A program made the translations under genes and the position numbers. From assembly GCA_045114175.1 (NCBI GenBank), contig JBGUJZ010000017.1, positions 1 through 55,858 of the forward strand: 55,858 nucleotides of DNA, read 5' to 3'. Positions 18,279-27,773 of the stretch are shown piece by piece; the first letter of the stretch is position 1; the number at the start of each line of letters is the position of its first letter. The notes below the pieces were generated by a model that saw only the letters and a program-made list of their open reading frames with translations, was not told where the DNA came from and searched no databases. Source of the DNA: Cacconaster sp045114175 (GTDB lineage: Bacteria > Bacteroidota > Bacteroidia > Bacteroidales > UBA932).

Positions 18279-18283
18279 TGCAA

Positions 18284-19027
18284 ATGATTGGCGTTTACGA
18301 CTCTGGAGTCGGGGGACTTTCCGTTTTAAAGGAGTTGCTCCGAGAGATGCCCGGGGAGGACTATGATTACTTCTCCGATGGCGCCTATTGTCCGTACGGT
18401 CCCAAACCGCCGCAGGAAATCATCCTGCGCGCCCGGACAGTGACGGAAGAGTTCATCCGCCGCGGGGCTGAGATGATCGTGGTGGCCTGCAATACCGCTA
18501 CCGCCGCCGCTATCTCGGACCTCAGGGCCCGCTACATTCTCCCCTTCATCGGGATGGAACCGGCCATCAAGCCTGCCGCCCTGCACTCCTCCACCGGGGT
18601 CGTAGGGGTGCTCGCAACGGCTGGCACCTTCAAAGGGCGCCTCTATCTGGATACCCTGGCCCGCTTTGCCAGCGATGTCAAGGTGATTGAGCAGGTTGGA
18701 ACCGGGCTCGTGGAAGCGGTGGAGCGGGGAGATTTCGATTCACCGGAACTTGAAGCGCTACTACGCCAGTATATCACCCCGATGGTAGAGGCCGGCGCCG
18801 ACCATATCGTGCTGGGCTGCACCCACTACCCTTTCCTGGAGACAACCATCCGACGGATTGCCGGAGAGGGGGTTACGATTGTCAATCCCGCCCCGGCGGT
18901 AGCCCGCCACGCCCGGAAGATTCTCTCCACCCTGCGACCTCCCCGCACGGAAGGCACGGGCAGCCGGTGTTTCCGCTCCTCCGGCGACGATACCGTCCTC
19001 AAGCAGTTAGCTTCCACACTTATTTAA
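18284..19027 (+). CDS. murI: Glutamate racemase
   Basis: MurI interconverts L- and D-glutamate for peptidoglycan synthesis in the cytoplasm. The 247-residue protein starts MIGVYDSGVGGLSVLKEL; an upstream in-frame start would add 21 residues with no family character and would lie upstream of the promoter. Both catalytic cysteines are present: Cys69 in VACNTAT and Cys179 in LGCTHYP. In many Bacteroidota murI follows bamA and the skp genes on the same strand; here it is 4.4 kb away from them and in the opposite orientation. Confidence 0.96.
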   Translation: MIGVYDSGVGGLSVLKELLREMPGEDYDYFSDGAYCPYGPKPPQEIILRARTVTEEFIRRGAEMIVVACNTATAAAISDLRARYILPFIGMEPAIKPAALHSSTGVVGVLATAGTFKGRLYLDTLARFASDVKVIEQVGTGLVEAVERGDFDSPELEALLRQYITPMVEAGADHIVLGCTHYPFLETTIRRIAGEGVTIVNPAPAVARHARKILSTLRPPRTEGTGSRCFRSSGDDTVLKQLASTLI

Positions 19028-19031
19028 TAAT

Positions 19032-19064
19032 AAAAAAACAGGGCAACCGAAACGGCTGCCCTGT
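19032..19064 (-). terminator. Terminator of gdhA (possibly bidirectional)
   Basis: A 12-bp stem with one mismatch (19038-19049 with 19053-19064, loop AAA) is followed on the minus strand by seven T. On the plus strand, after murI, the tail is only CTCTTT, so termination there would be weaker. Confidence 0.85.
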
Positions 19065-19085
19065 CTCTTTAAGAGAGGGGTTCGA

Positions 19086-20429
19086 TTAGAGAACGCCCTG
19101 CTCCAGCATAGCGGTAGCGACCTTCATGAAGCCGGCGATGTTTGCACCCTTGACATAGTCAATGGTACCGTCAGCTTTGCGGCCGTACTTAACGCACTGC
19201 TCGTGGATGCTCTTCATGATCCAGTGCAGTTTAGCGTCAACCTCTTCGCCAGACCATGCGAGGTGAGCAGCGTTCTGGGTCATTTCGAGACCGGAAGTAG
19301 CCACACCACCTGCGTTGACAGCCTTACCAGGAGCAAAGTAAACACCGTTGCTCTGGAAGAACTTGATAGCGCCCGGCTGGCAGCCCATGTTGGAGACTTC
19401 GCAGCAGCACCAGCAGCCATTAGCCTTCAGTTCTTTAGCGTCGTCCTCGGAGAGCTCGTTCTGGAATGCGCAAGGCAGTGCGATGTCGCAAGGAACGCTC
19501 CAAGCCTTCTTTCCAGCGGTGAACTTAGCCTGGCCAGGGAACTTGGTAGCCATATCCTCAACCTTGTTACGGTTGGAAGCACGCATAACCAGCATGTAGT
19601 CAATCATTTCGTCGGTAATACCGTTCGGGAGTTCGCAAACGCCGTCCGGACCGGAAATAGCGACGACCTTACCACCGAGCTGGTTGGTCTTGATAGCAGC
19701 ACCCCAAGCTACGTTGCCGAAGCCGGAGAGAGCGACCTTCTTACCCTTAATGTCTTTGCCATGCTCCTTGAGGAGGTTTTCAACAAAGTAGAGAGCACCG
19801 AAACCGGTTGCCTCCGGACGGAGGATGGAGCCACCCCAGGTAGCACCCTTACCGGTGAGGACACCCGTGTTGTACTCGCGAGCGAGCTTCTTGTACATAC
19901 CGTACATGTAGCCGATTTCACGACCACCAACACCCACGTCACCTGCAGGAACGTCCGTGTCAGGACCGATGCATTTCCAGAGTTCGAGCATGAAGGCCTG
20001 GCAGAAACGCATGATTTCAGCGTCGGACTTGCCAACCGGGTCGAAGTCGGAACCGCCCTTTGCACCACCCATCGGGAGGGTCGTCAGGGAGTTCTTGAAG
20101 ATCTGCTCGAAACCGAGGAACTTCAGCATGGAAAGGTTAACAGCCTTGTGGAAACGGAGACCGCCCTTGTAGGGACCGATCGCGCTGTTGAACTGGACAC
20201 GGTAGCCGAGGTAAACCTGGACTTCGCCCTTGTCATCAATCCATGCAACACGGAAAGTGAAGATGCGGTCAGGCTCAACGATACGCTCGACGATCTTGGC
20301 CTTCTCGAATTCAGGGTGCTGGTTGTAGATCTCTTCGATGGACTCGAGGACCTCTTCAGCTGCCTGAAGGAATTCTTTTTCTTCAGCGTGCTTCTCACGA
20401 AGCTTTGCCATAATATCAGCTGCTTTCAT
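19086..20429 (-). CDS. gdhA: Glutamate dehydrogenase, hexameric NADP-type
   Basis: GdhA links 2-oxoglutarate plus ammonium to glutamate. The 447-residue length is that of the short hexameric family, and PMGGAKGGSDFDP (residues 119-131, with active-site Lys124) is the signature. The nucleotide-binding part carries SGFGNVAWGAA. It sits 53 nt downstream of korB on the same strand, so the pair places ammonium assimilation and oxidative decarboxylation of 2-oxoglutarate under possible common control. Cofactor preference for NADP is inferred from the family, not shown. Confidence 0.97.
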   Translation of the reverse strand: MKAADIMAKLREKHAEEKEFLQAAEEVLESIEEIYNQHPEFEKAKIVERIVEPDRIFTFRVAWIDDKGEVQVYLGYRVQFNSAIGPYKGGLRFHKAVNLSMLKFLGFEQIFKNSLTTLPMGGAKGGSDFDPVGKSDAEIMRFCQAFMLELWKCIGPDTDVPAGDVGVGGREIGYMYGMYKKLAREYNTGVLTGKGATWGGSILRPEATGFGALYFVENLLKEHGKDIKGKKVALSGFGNVAWGAAIKTNQLGGKVVAISGPDGVCELPNGITDEMIDYMLVMRASNRNKVEDMATKFPGQAKFTAGKKAWSVPCDIALPCAFQNELSEDDAKELKANGCWCCCEVSNMGCQPGAIKFFQSNGVYFAPGKAVNAGGVATSGLEMTQNAAHLAWSGEEVDAKLHWIMKSIHEQCVKYGRKADGTIDYVKGANIAGFMKVATAMLEQGVL

Positions 20430-20482
20430 AATAACAGATAGATAGTTGTGTGTTTGTAAATTATTAATTAGGAATGGTTTAA

Positions 20483-21499
20483 CTATTTGACCGTCCAGGT
20501 TGCACCGCTCTTGAGCAGGTCGTCAACACAGGTGATCGGAGATTTAGCCTTCACCTCTGCGAGCTGGTCGCGTACGCGATCATCGTAGGTGGGTTCAGCT
20601 ACGTCGCGGATGACACCGAGAGCAACCGGGAAGTCCGGAGCCTTCATGTTGATGAGCTGGCTCTGGATAGCGGTGTCTTCGCAGTGTGCATCGTGGACAA
20701 GAAGTTTATCAACGGTGATACCGTCTTCGCCGATCGTCACGACTTTGAGTTTGCCGTGCTCGAGGATCAGACCTTTGTCCTTGTTGGTACCGAATACCAT
20801 CGGCTGGCCATGGCGCAGGACGATGGTGCGGTCAGCGCGGACAGCGCGGTCAGCAATCTGGTTGTGTGCACCGTCGTTGAAGATGACGCAGTTGGTCAGC
20901 ATTTCGCAGATGGAGCAGCCGTCATGCTTAGCGGCAGCAACGAGAATCTCCTGGTTGAGCGCCATTTCGGAGTCGAGGCTGCGGGCAAAGAAGGTGCCGC
21001 GTGCGCCGAGTACGAGTGCGCCCGGGATGAACGGGTTCTCGATGGTTCCGTACGGAGAGGTCTTGGTAATCTGGCCGAGCTTGGAGGTCGGGGAATACTG
21101 GCCCTTCGTCAGACCGTAGATCTGGTTGTTGAAGAGGATGACATTGATGTCGATGTTACGACGGATAGCGTGGATGAAGTGGTTACCACCGATAGCGAGG
21201 GCGTCACCGTCACCGGTTGCCTGCCATACGCTGAGGGTCGGGTTAGCGACCTTGACACCGGTGGAAATCGGTGTTGCACGTCCGTGGATGGAGTGGAAAC
21301 CGAAGGTATCCACATAGTAAGGGAGACGAGAGGAGCAGCCGATACCGGAAATGACGACAATACGCTCCTTGGTGTATCCGAGGTCTTCGCAGACGGTCGG
21401 AAGGGCGCGCGTAAGCGCTGCGAGGATGGCGTGGTCACCGCAACCCGGGCACCAGCGAGGTTCCTGATTGCTCTTGAAGTCTTGTGCTGTATATTTCAT
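20483..21499 (-). CDS. korB: 2-oxoglutarate:ferredoxin oxidoreductase, beta subunit
   Basis: KorB binds thiamine diphosphate and an iron-sulfur cluster in the enzyme that makes succinyl-CoA from 2-oxoglutarate with ferredoxin as acceptor. The 338-residue protein has WCPGCGDH near residue 16, GIGCSSRLPYYV, and the ThDP/metal motif GDGDALAIGGNHFIHA with FNNQIYGLTKGQYSPTS. It starts 18 nt after korA. The 2-oxoglutarate assignment follows family resemblance and the neighbouring gdhA; another 2-oxoacid is possible. No separate small ferredoxin-like delta subunit is in the window. Confidence 0.93.
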   Translation of the reverse strand: MKYTAQDFKSNQEPRWCPGCGDHAILAALTRALPTVCEDLGYTKERIVVISGIGCSSRLPYYVDTFGFHSIHGRATPISTGVKVANPTLSVWQATGDGDALAIGGNHFIHAIRRNIDINVILFNNQIYGLTKGQYSPTSKLGQITKTSPYGTIENPFIPGALVLGARGTFFARSLDSEMALNQEILVAAAKHDGCSICEMLTNCVIFNDGAHNQIADRAVRADRTIVLRHGQPMVFGTNKDKGLILEHGKLKVVTIGEDGITVDKLLVHDAHCEDTAIQSQLINMKAPDFPVALGVIRDVAEPTYDDRVRDQLAEVKAKSPITCVDDLLKSGATWTVK

Positions 21500-21517
21500 A
21501 GTGTGATCCTCCGATAA

Positions 21518-23350
21518 TTAAAGGTTATTGACTGCATCGACGATTTCCTTGACGATGAACGGCTGGCCCTGAACTTTGTTGACCTGCTTGAACTGGAACT
21601 GCGGGAAGTTAGCGCGCAGATAGTTAGCGAACTGGCCACTGTTAAGCTCGCAGACCACGAGGTTCTTGTAGTTTGCCAGGATTTCTGCCGTATTCTTAGG
21701 CAGCGGGAGGATATAGTCGAAGTGCGTGAGAGCGACGTCCTTGCCTTCGTCTTTGAGCTCATTGTATGCGGAGAGCAGGTGACCGAAGGTACCGCCCCAG
21801 CCAATGAGGAGGGTGTCAGCCTTCTTCGGGCCGATCACTTCCTGATCAGGAATGTAGTTTGCTACGCGAGCGACCTTCTCGGCACGCTCAGCAACCATCT
21901 TGGCGTGGTTCTCAGGATCGGAGGAGATGACACCGGCGGTGTTCTTCTCCAGACCGCCTACGCGGTGCTCCAGACCAGCCTTGCCCGGAAGAGCCCAGTA
22001 GCGGGCCATCGTTTCGGGATTGCGTTTGTACGGCTGGAACTTACCTTCGCAGGAGTCAATGACCGGAGCCTTGATAGCAGGGTAATCCTTCATGGAAGGA
22101 ATCTTCCAAGGTTCGGAACCGTTGCCCAGGAAGCCTTCGGAGAGAAGGACAACCGGCATCATGTGCTCGAGAGCGAGCTTGCCGGCCATGAAGGCAGCGT
22201 CGAAGCAGTGGCTCGGGGAGTGAGCTGCGATTACGCAGATCGGGCACTCACCGTTGCGACCGTAGAGGACCTGGTTGAGGTCGGTCTGCTCGGTCTTGGT
22301 AGGGATACCGGTGGAAGGGCCGGAACGCTGGACGTCCACGATGACGAGCGGGAGCTCGGTGATCATGGCCAGACCCATTGCCTCGGACTTCAGGGAAACG
22401 CCCGGGCCGGAGGTGGTGGTTACTGCGAAGTTGCCGGCGAAAGCAGCGCCGATAGCGGTGCAGATACCTGCAATCTCATCTTCACACTGAACAGTCTTGA
22501 CACCGAGGTTCTTGTAGATAGCAAGTTCCTCGAGGATAGCCGTAGCCGGGGTGATAGGGTAGGAACCGCAGAAGAGCGGAATGCCTGCCTTCTCGGATGC
22601 TGCGATCAGACCCCATGCGGTAGCCTGGTTACCGTTGATGTTACGGTAAACACCCGGTTCCTGCTTTGCAGGAGCAATCGTATAGGTATTAGCGATTGCC
22701 TGGATGTTCTCAGCATAGTTGAAACCGTCGCGGATGACCTTCTTGTTGACATCCACCATTTCCGGGTGCTTCTTGCCGAACTTCTTTACGAGATATGCGT
22801 CCGTATATTCCAGCGGGCGGTTGAACATGAAGAACACCATACCCAGCGTGAACATATTCTTGCAACGCTCCATCTCCTTCAGGCCGAGGCCGCTGTCCTT
22901 CAGGCTCTCCTTGGTGAGGGAGGTAATGTTGGCAGCTACGATCGTACGGTCCTCAAGCTTGAGTTCCGTGATCGGATCATCGGTCTCGAATCCGGCACGC
23001 TTGATGTTGGCCTCATCAAAAGAGTCGAGGTCAACGATGATCGTTGCGTTGGGTTTAGCCCATTTTGCATTAGCCTTCAGGGCAGCAGGATTCATTGCGA
23101 CGAGTGCATCAGCGAAATCGCCAGGGGTGGTCACGCCGCTCTTGCCGATATGGACCTGGAAACCGGAAACGCCCGACACGGTACCGTGCGGGGCACGAAT
23201 TTCTGCAGGGTAGTCCGGGAAGGTGGAAATCTCGTTGCCATACAGTGCGGAAGCGTCTGCGAAGAGCGTTCCTGTCAGCTGCATGCCATCACCGGAGTCA
23301 CCAGCAAAACGGATTACGACATCATTGGTGTCAATAACTTTGTGTTGCAT
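21518..23350 (-). CDS. korA: 2-oxoglutarate:ferredoxin oxidoreductase, fused gamma-alpha subunit
   Basis: The 610-residue protein joins the gamma domain (about 1-190, beginning VVIRFAGDSGDGMQLTG) to the alpha pyrimidine-binding domain (from about 220, GNQATAWGLIAASEKAGIP, with TTSGPGVSLKSEAMGLAMITELP). This two-subunit layout is common in anaerobic bacteria. korB follows directly. It begins 46 nt after the last skp gene, and I did not find a convincing promoter in that gap, so it may be partly expressed from the upstream bamA-skp transcript. Confidence 0.94.
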   Translation of the reverse strand: MQHKVIDTNDVVIRFAGDSGDGMQLTGTLFADASALYGNEISTFPDYPAEIRAPHGTVSGVSGFQVHIGKSGVTTPGDFADALVAMNPAALKANAKWAKPNATIIVDLDSFDEANIKRAGFETDDPITELKLEDRTIVAANITSLTKESLKDSGLGLKEMERCKNMFTLGMVFFMFNRPLEYTDAYLVKKFGKKHPEMVDVNKKVIRDGFNYAENIQAIANTYTIAPAKQEPGVYRNINGNQATAWGLIAASEKAGIPLFCGSYPITPATAILEELAIYKNLGVKTVQCEDEIAGICTAIGAAFAGNFAVTTTSGPGVSLKSEAMGLAMITELPLVIVDVQRSGPSTGIPTKTEQTDLNQVLYGRNGECPICVIAAHSPSHCFDAAFMAGKLALEHMMPVVLLSEGFLGNGSEPWKIPSMKDYPAIKAPVIDSCEGKFQPYKRNPETMARYWALPGKAGLEHRVGGLEKNTAGVISSDPENHAKMVAERAEKVARVANYIPDQEVIGPKKADTLLIGWGGTFGHLLSAYNELKDEGKDVALTHFDYILPLPKNTAEILANYKNLVVCELNSGQFANYLRANFPQFQFKQVNKVQGQPFIVKEIVDAVNNL

Positions 23351-23396
23351 AATTGATGGTTAAGTTAGTAGTATAGAAAAAAGATTGATCAAATGA

Positions 23397-23954
23397 TTAC
23401 TTGTCAGCAGGATTGGGGAGCTGTGTGGGGGCTACCTTCTCAGCGGGGATGCCGAGTTCCTTTTTGGCGAGCGGGAGCAGGTCCACGCTCAGGACGTCAT
23501 CAAAATAAATGACGGCACCCACAGAGGTGTCGAACACATAAACCAGCGCCTGTTCCTTAGCCACTTTCTGGATAGCGTCATTGGCCTTCTGGAAGATTGG
23601 GCCCATCAGCAACTGCTGCTGGCGCTGCATATCCTGCTGTGCGGTCTGCTGGAACTGCTGGATGCGCTGAACCAGATCCTGGAGGTCTTTCTCCTTAGCC
23701 TCACGAACTGCGGGGGTCCAGGTAGCGTTCTTGCGCTGGTATTCGGTATATTTGGTATTGTATTCATCCTCCATCCCGTGCATAGTCTCTTCGAGATCCT
23801 GCTGATAAAGCTGCAGGTTCATCCGGGCGGAATCCATTTCGGACATCAGGGAGATCAGCTCCTGGGAATTGATGTGTCCGAACTTGAGGTTCTGGGCTCC
23901 CGCCATTGCCGTAATGGCAACGGAGAGCAGCAGGGTAAAAAAGATTCGCTTCAT
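23397..23954 (-). CDS. OmpH/Skp-like periplasmic chaperone (second copy)
   Basis: Skp holds unfolded outer-membrane proteins in the periplasm. This 185-residue protein has a signal peptide (about 1-20, ending AMAGAQ), then QNLKFGHINSQELISLM and a long Gln/Lys/Glu-rich coiled-coil arm (about 45-125), and a C-terminal strand returning to the body. It follows the first skp copy by 15 nt, in the usual bamA, skp, skp order. The extended C terminus ending LPNPADK is proline-rich. Confidence 0.9.
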   Translation of the reverse strand: MKRIFFTLLLSVAITAMAGAQNLKFGHINSQELISLMSEMDSARMNLQLYQQDLEETMHGMEDEYNTKYTEYQRKNATWTPAVREAKEKDLQDLVQRIQQFQQTAQQDMQRQQQLLMGPIFQKANDAIQKVAKEQALVYVFDTSVGAVIYFDDVLSVDLLPLAKKELGIPAEKVAPTQLPNPADK

Positions 23955-23969
23955 AATCTGTCTTGTCGG

Positions 23970-24479
23970 TTATAACTGTTTGATGATTGCAGTGGTAATG
24001 TCCAGTGCGGAATCGTAGTAAACGATGTTGCCGGAACCGGCCAGGTCGATAATCGCCGTGAAGCCGTTCATTTCACTGTAGTGACGGATGGCCGCCTCCA
24101 CTTTCTCGCGGATCGGGGTCAGCAGTTCCTCGGACTTTTGGGCGAGCACGCCTTCAGATCCGAAGTAGCTGTCTTCCTTCTTCTTCATCTCCTGCTCCTT
24201 GGTGATGATCTTATTCTCAGCGGAAGAGCGCTGCGAGCTGGATAGGTAAGCTTTCTGGTTCTGGTAGGTGGAATAAAGCTGGTCGATGACCTTGAGGTCA
24301 GCCTCAATTTCTGCTTTGTACTTCTCAGTAAGCTGTTCGAGGGACTTTTGTGCGTTCTGATACTCAGGAAGTTCCTTCAGGACGGTTTCGGTGTTGATGA
24401 AACCGATTTTCTGGCTCTGCGCCTGGAGCAATGATGCACTCATGAGTGCGAGGGTCAGGATCAAAAACAACTTTTTCAT
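23970..24479 (-). CDS. OmpH/Skp-like periplasmic chaperone (first copy)
   Basis: A 169-residue protein with a signal peptide (ending SLLQAQ), the family start SQKIGFINTETVLKELPEYQ, coiled-coil arm about 45-110 and C-terminal NIVYYDSALDITTAIIKQL. It lies 12 nt after bamA. It is clearly paralogous to the neighbouring copy and to the lipoprotein at 29492-30097. Confidence 0.92.
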   Translation of the reverse strand: MKKLFLILTLALMSASLLQAQSQKIGFINTETVLKELPEYQNAQKSLEQLTEKYKAEIEADLKVIDQLYSTYQNQKAYLSSSQRSSAENKIITKEQEMKKKEDSYFGSEGVLAQKSEELLTPIREKVEAAIRHYSEMNGFTAIIDLAGSGNIVYYDSALDITTAIIKQL

Positions 24480-24491
24480 AATCTTATACTG

Positions 24492-27017
24492 TTAGAATTG
24501 TTGACCAATGACGAAATGGAATTGACTCTTGTTCGAGGTTGCGTCGAAACCGTAACCCCAGTCGATACCGAGCAGGCCGACGATAGGCAGGAAGACGCGG
24601 AGACCGACACCGGCGCTCCGTTTAACCTGGAACGGGTTGAAACTATGGATATCCGACCAGCAGTTACCGGCCTCCAGGAAGGCCAGTGCAAAGATGGTGG
24701 AGGAAGGTTGCATGATAAGCGGGTAGCGAAGCTCTACCGTGAACTTGTCGTAAACGTTACCGGCATAAGCGCCATTAATATATGGTGTCAGGGAGTAGTT
24801 CTCATAACCGCGGAGGCCGATCACCTCGGAGCCGTAGGTGTTGTAGCCCGACATACCGTCACCACCCACGATGAAGCCCTCGAACGGCGAGTAGCCCCAC
24901 TTGCGGTTGTAGTAGCCCAGGTAGCCGAAGTTTGCACGGGTCATCAGCACGAGGTCACCCACCAGACGCGTATAGACCGAACCCTTGAAGGTCCACTTGT
25001 TGTATTCGATCCACTTGAAGTGCTCCTCAATCGTCTTGGCGTTCCAGTCGATGGAAGAGGCGTTCTTGCGCATCAGCGACCACGGCGGGGTCAGCTGCAT
25101 CGTGAAGTTGAAGTCGGAACCCTGACGGGGATAGATGGACTGGTCCGTAGAGTTACGCGAAAGCGAGGAGGTCCAGCTCAGGTTGTGGGAGATACCGGTA
25201 TCGTAGATGAAGTAATAATTCCAGTCTTTCAGTTTGTAGGTCTGCCAGCCCAGCGAGTTGTAGAAGACGAAGTAGGTATCGGGCCACTTGAGGCGGGTAC
25301 CCAGACCGAGTGTAGCTCCGAACACCTCCATGTACTGATCGTTGTTCAGGATGCTGTAGTAGGAGGAGATGTAGGAGTTGGTCTGGCGCGAGAAGTAAGC
25401 GGAGAAGCTGAGCGAAGTCGGTTTCTTGCCGGTCAGCCACGGCTCCACGAAACTGGCAGAGAGCGTGGTATAGTAGGTGCCGTTGGTCTGGAAACGGATG
25501 GCGAGCTGTTGCGCGTCGCCCAGCGGAACCGGACGCCAAGCCTCCTTATTGAAGAAGTTGTAGGTGGAGAAGTTGTTGAAGCTCAAACCCAGCGTACCTA
25601 CGAACATTCGGTTACCCCAACCACCGCTGAGCTCGATCTGGCTGTTGGATTTCTCCTCTACGTTGTAGGCGATATCCACCGTGTTGTTCAGCGCGTTCGG
25701 CATGATGTTGTAACCCCGCTGAGGGTCGGCCGCCACCTCCGGGTCGAAATGGCCCATGGAGGAGATCTCACGGACGGAACGCTCAAAATCGGTCTGGCGG
25801 AAGAGATAGCCCGGGCGGGTGAAGACCGCGCGGCGCACCACCTTTTCCGTGGTCAGCGTGTTGCCGTTGATGATGATGTTGTTGAATTTGGCGGGCTTGC
25901 CTTCCACCAGGCGCATCTCCACATCTACAGAGTCGCCCTCGATGTTGATTTCCACCGGGGTGACGTTGAAGAAGAGATAGCCGTTGTCGCGATAGAGCTT
26001 GGCAATGGAGAGATCGTTCGGATCGCCGCCGTAGAGGCGTTTCTCCATAGTGATGATATCGTAGATGGAGCCCTTGTCAATGTGGAGCACGGAGTTGAGA
26101 ACCTCGGCATCGTATTCCGAGTTGCCGGTCCAGGTGATGTTGCGGAAGTAGTACTTCTTGCCGGCGTCAAACACGAAATGGATGCCCAGTCTCCCCTCCT
26201 CTATCGTATAGATCGAATCGCTCACCACACGGGCGTCGCGATATCCGGCCTCATTGAAGGCATCGAGCAGGCTCTTGCGGTCGTTGGCGTATTCGTCTTC
26301 GTTGAATTTCTTGGATTTGAAGAAGTTGTACCAGGAACGGTCCTTGGTCTTCTTCATGGTCTTATCCAGCTTGTACTTGGTAACCTCCTCGTTGCCCTCG
26401 TAGGTGATCTCCTTGACCTTCACCTTCTTGCCCTTGTCCACGACAAAGGTAACTTTGGTGGCGTTCTTGATGATGGAGTCCTGTGCCTGCTCCACATCAA
26501 CGGCCACATTCAGGAAGCCCTTCTCCTTGAAGTACTCGCGGATAAGGTCCACGGAGGTATTCAGCACATATTCGGAGAGCTGGCCGCCACGGCGCAGGTT
26601 GAGTTTTTCCTTGAGGTCGTCGCGCTCACCGTTGCGGATACCACGGTACTCCCACTTGAGCACGCGGGGCAACTCCTCGATGTCAAGACGGAGCCAAGCG
26701 GTGTCGCGCGCAGCGGAAAGGCGCTCGATATAGAGTCCCACGTTGGAGGTAGCACCCTGCAGCCAGAGGCGCTTGATGGCATTCGAAACCTCCTCGCTGG
26801 GAAGGGTCACCGAGTCTCCCTCACGGAATCCCATCACCGCAATCAGCTGCTCCGCAGAGAGATACTTCAGACCGGTGATGTTGATACCGCCAATGACGTA
26901 CGACTTGGGATTGGAATAATCTACCTCAACACCCTGCGCATGGGCCGGCTTCCCTGAAAGGGAAACGACCAGGAAAAAGGCCAGAAAAGCAAAGGGCTTG
27001 AGGAGCTTGTTCATCAT
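24492..27017 (-). CDS. bamA: Outer-membrane protein assembly factor BamA
   Basis: BamA folds and inserts beta-barrel proteins into the outer membrane. The 841-residue protein has a signal peptide (about 1-27), a series of periplasmic POTRA domains (about 35-430) and a C-terminal Omp85 barrel ending FHFVIGQQF with the terminal phenylalanine. The barrel contains the VRGF-like loop as IGLRGYENYSL. Two ATG codons are adjacent at the start; either may be used. It lies 42 nt downstream of uppS and heads the chaperone pair. Confidence 0.96.
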   Translation of the reverse strand: MMNKLLKPFAFLAFFLVVSLSGKPAHAQGVEVDYSNPKSYVIGGINITGLKYLSAEQLIAVMGFREGDSVTLPSEEVSNAIKRLWLQGATSNVGLYIERLSAARDTAWLRLDIEELPRVLKWEYRGIRNGERDDLKEKLNLRRGGQLSEYVLNTSVDLIREYFKEKGFLNVAVDVEQAQDSIIKNATKVTFVVDKGKKVKVKEITYEGNEEVTKYKLDKTMKKTKDRSWYNFFKSKKFNEDEYANDRKSLLDAFNEAGYRDARVVSDSIYTIEEGRLGIHFVFDAGKKYYFRNITWTGNSEYDAEVLNSVLHIDKGSIYDIITMEKRLYGGDPNDLSIAKLYRDNGYLFFNVTPVEINIEGDSVDVEMRLVEGKPAKFNNIIINGNTLTTEKVVRRAVFTRPGYLFRQTDFERSVREISSMGHFDPEVAADPQRGYNIMPNALNNTVDIAYNVEEKSNSQIELSGGWGNRMFVGTLGLSFNNFSTYNFFNKEAWRPVPLGDAQQLAIRFQTNGTYYTTLSASFVEPWLTGKKPTSLSFSAYFSRQTNSYISSYYSILNNDQYMEVFGATLGLGTRLKWPDTYFVFYNSLGWQTYKLKDWNYYFIYDTGISHNLSWTSSLSRNSTDQSIYPRQGSDFNFTMQLTPPWSLMRKNASSIDWNAKTIEEHFKWIEYNKWTFKGSVYTRLVGDLVLMTRANFGYLGYYNRKWGYSPFEGFIVGGDGMSGYNTYGSEVIGLRGYENYSLTPYINGAYAGNVYDKFTVELRYPLIMQPSSTIFALAFLEAGNCWSDIHSFNPFQVKRSAGVGLRVFLPIVGLLGIDWGYGFDATSNKSQFHFVIGQQF

Positions 27018-27059
27018 TTTCTAAAAGTCCGCAAAATTACACTTTATTTTCGGGAATAC

Positions 27060-27773
27060 CTATTTTATTTTTCCGTATCTCCGATCACGCGTTGAAAACG
27101 CTTCCAGCGCGCGAGCAAACTCGTTTTTGCGAAAATCAGGCCAAAGAACGTCGGTATAGTAAAACTCCGTGTAGGCACACTGCCAAAGCATATAATTGCT
27201 GATGCGCTGCTCGCCGCTGGTCCGGATGAGCAGGTCAGGATCGGGAATGCCGGCGGTGCTCAGGTAGGAGGAGAAGGTCTCCTCGGTGAGCGGCGGAATG
27301 GTCCTCCCCTCCCGCTGCGCAGCCAGCGCCTCATCCGCATAACGTTGCGCGGCCTGGGTAATGTCCCATTTGCCGCTGTAGCTCATCATCACGATCATCG
27401 TGGTGGCTGTATTGGCCGCCGTGCGCTCCTCCATACCCCGGATTACGCGGAGCAGATCCGGTTTCAGCCGGCTCAGATCGCCGATTACGCGGAAACGGGC
27501 GTTGTTGCGCATGAAGGTTTTTTCTTCATTCAGCATAGATTTGAACATCAGCGCCATCAGGCCGGATACCTCCTCCTCGGGACGATTCCAGTTTTCCTCC
27601 GAAAAGGCAAAAATGCTCAAGTATTTAATTCCGTGGTCAACGGCAAATTCCATGCACTCGCGAACGGATTCAACCCCTTCTATGTGGCCGAACAGCCGCT
27701 GTTTGCCCTGCTTGCGGGCCCAGCGGCCGTTGCCGTCCATGATGATGGAAACGTGTTGCGGTACTTCTGTCAT
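27060..27773 (-). CDS. uppS: Isoprenyl transferase (undecaprenyl diphosphate synthase)
   Basis: UppS makes the C55 lipid carrier used in peptidoglycan and polysaccharide synthesis. The start is fixed by an ATGA overlap with the nadK stop, giving 237 residues beginning MTEVPQHVSIIMDGNGRWA. The catalytic Asp lies in MDGNGRWA (residues 12-19), and RTSGEQRISNYMLWQCAYTE is the family's C-terminal signature. The common Bacteroidota gene between nadK and uppS encoding a CBS-type protein is absent here. Confidence 0.97.
   Translation of the reverse strand: MTEVPQHVSIIMDGNGRWARKQGKQRLFGHIEGVESVRECMEFAVDHGIKYLSIFAFSEENWNRPEEEVSGLMALMFKSMLNEEKTFMRNNARFRVIGDLSRLKPDLLRVIRGMEERTAANTATTMIVMMSYSGKWDITQAAQRYADEALAAQREGRTIPPLTEETFSSYLSTAGIPDPDLLIRTSGEQRISNYMLWQCAYTEFYYTDVLWPDFRKNEFARALEAFSTRDRRYGKIK

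Noticed and set aside
17997..18283. Riboswitch or structured leader between susC and murI
   Set aside because: I could not assemble any known riboswitch core on either strand; only short palindromes and promoters are visible.
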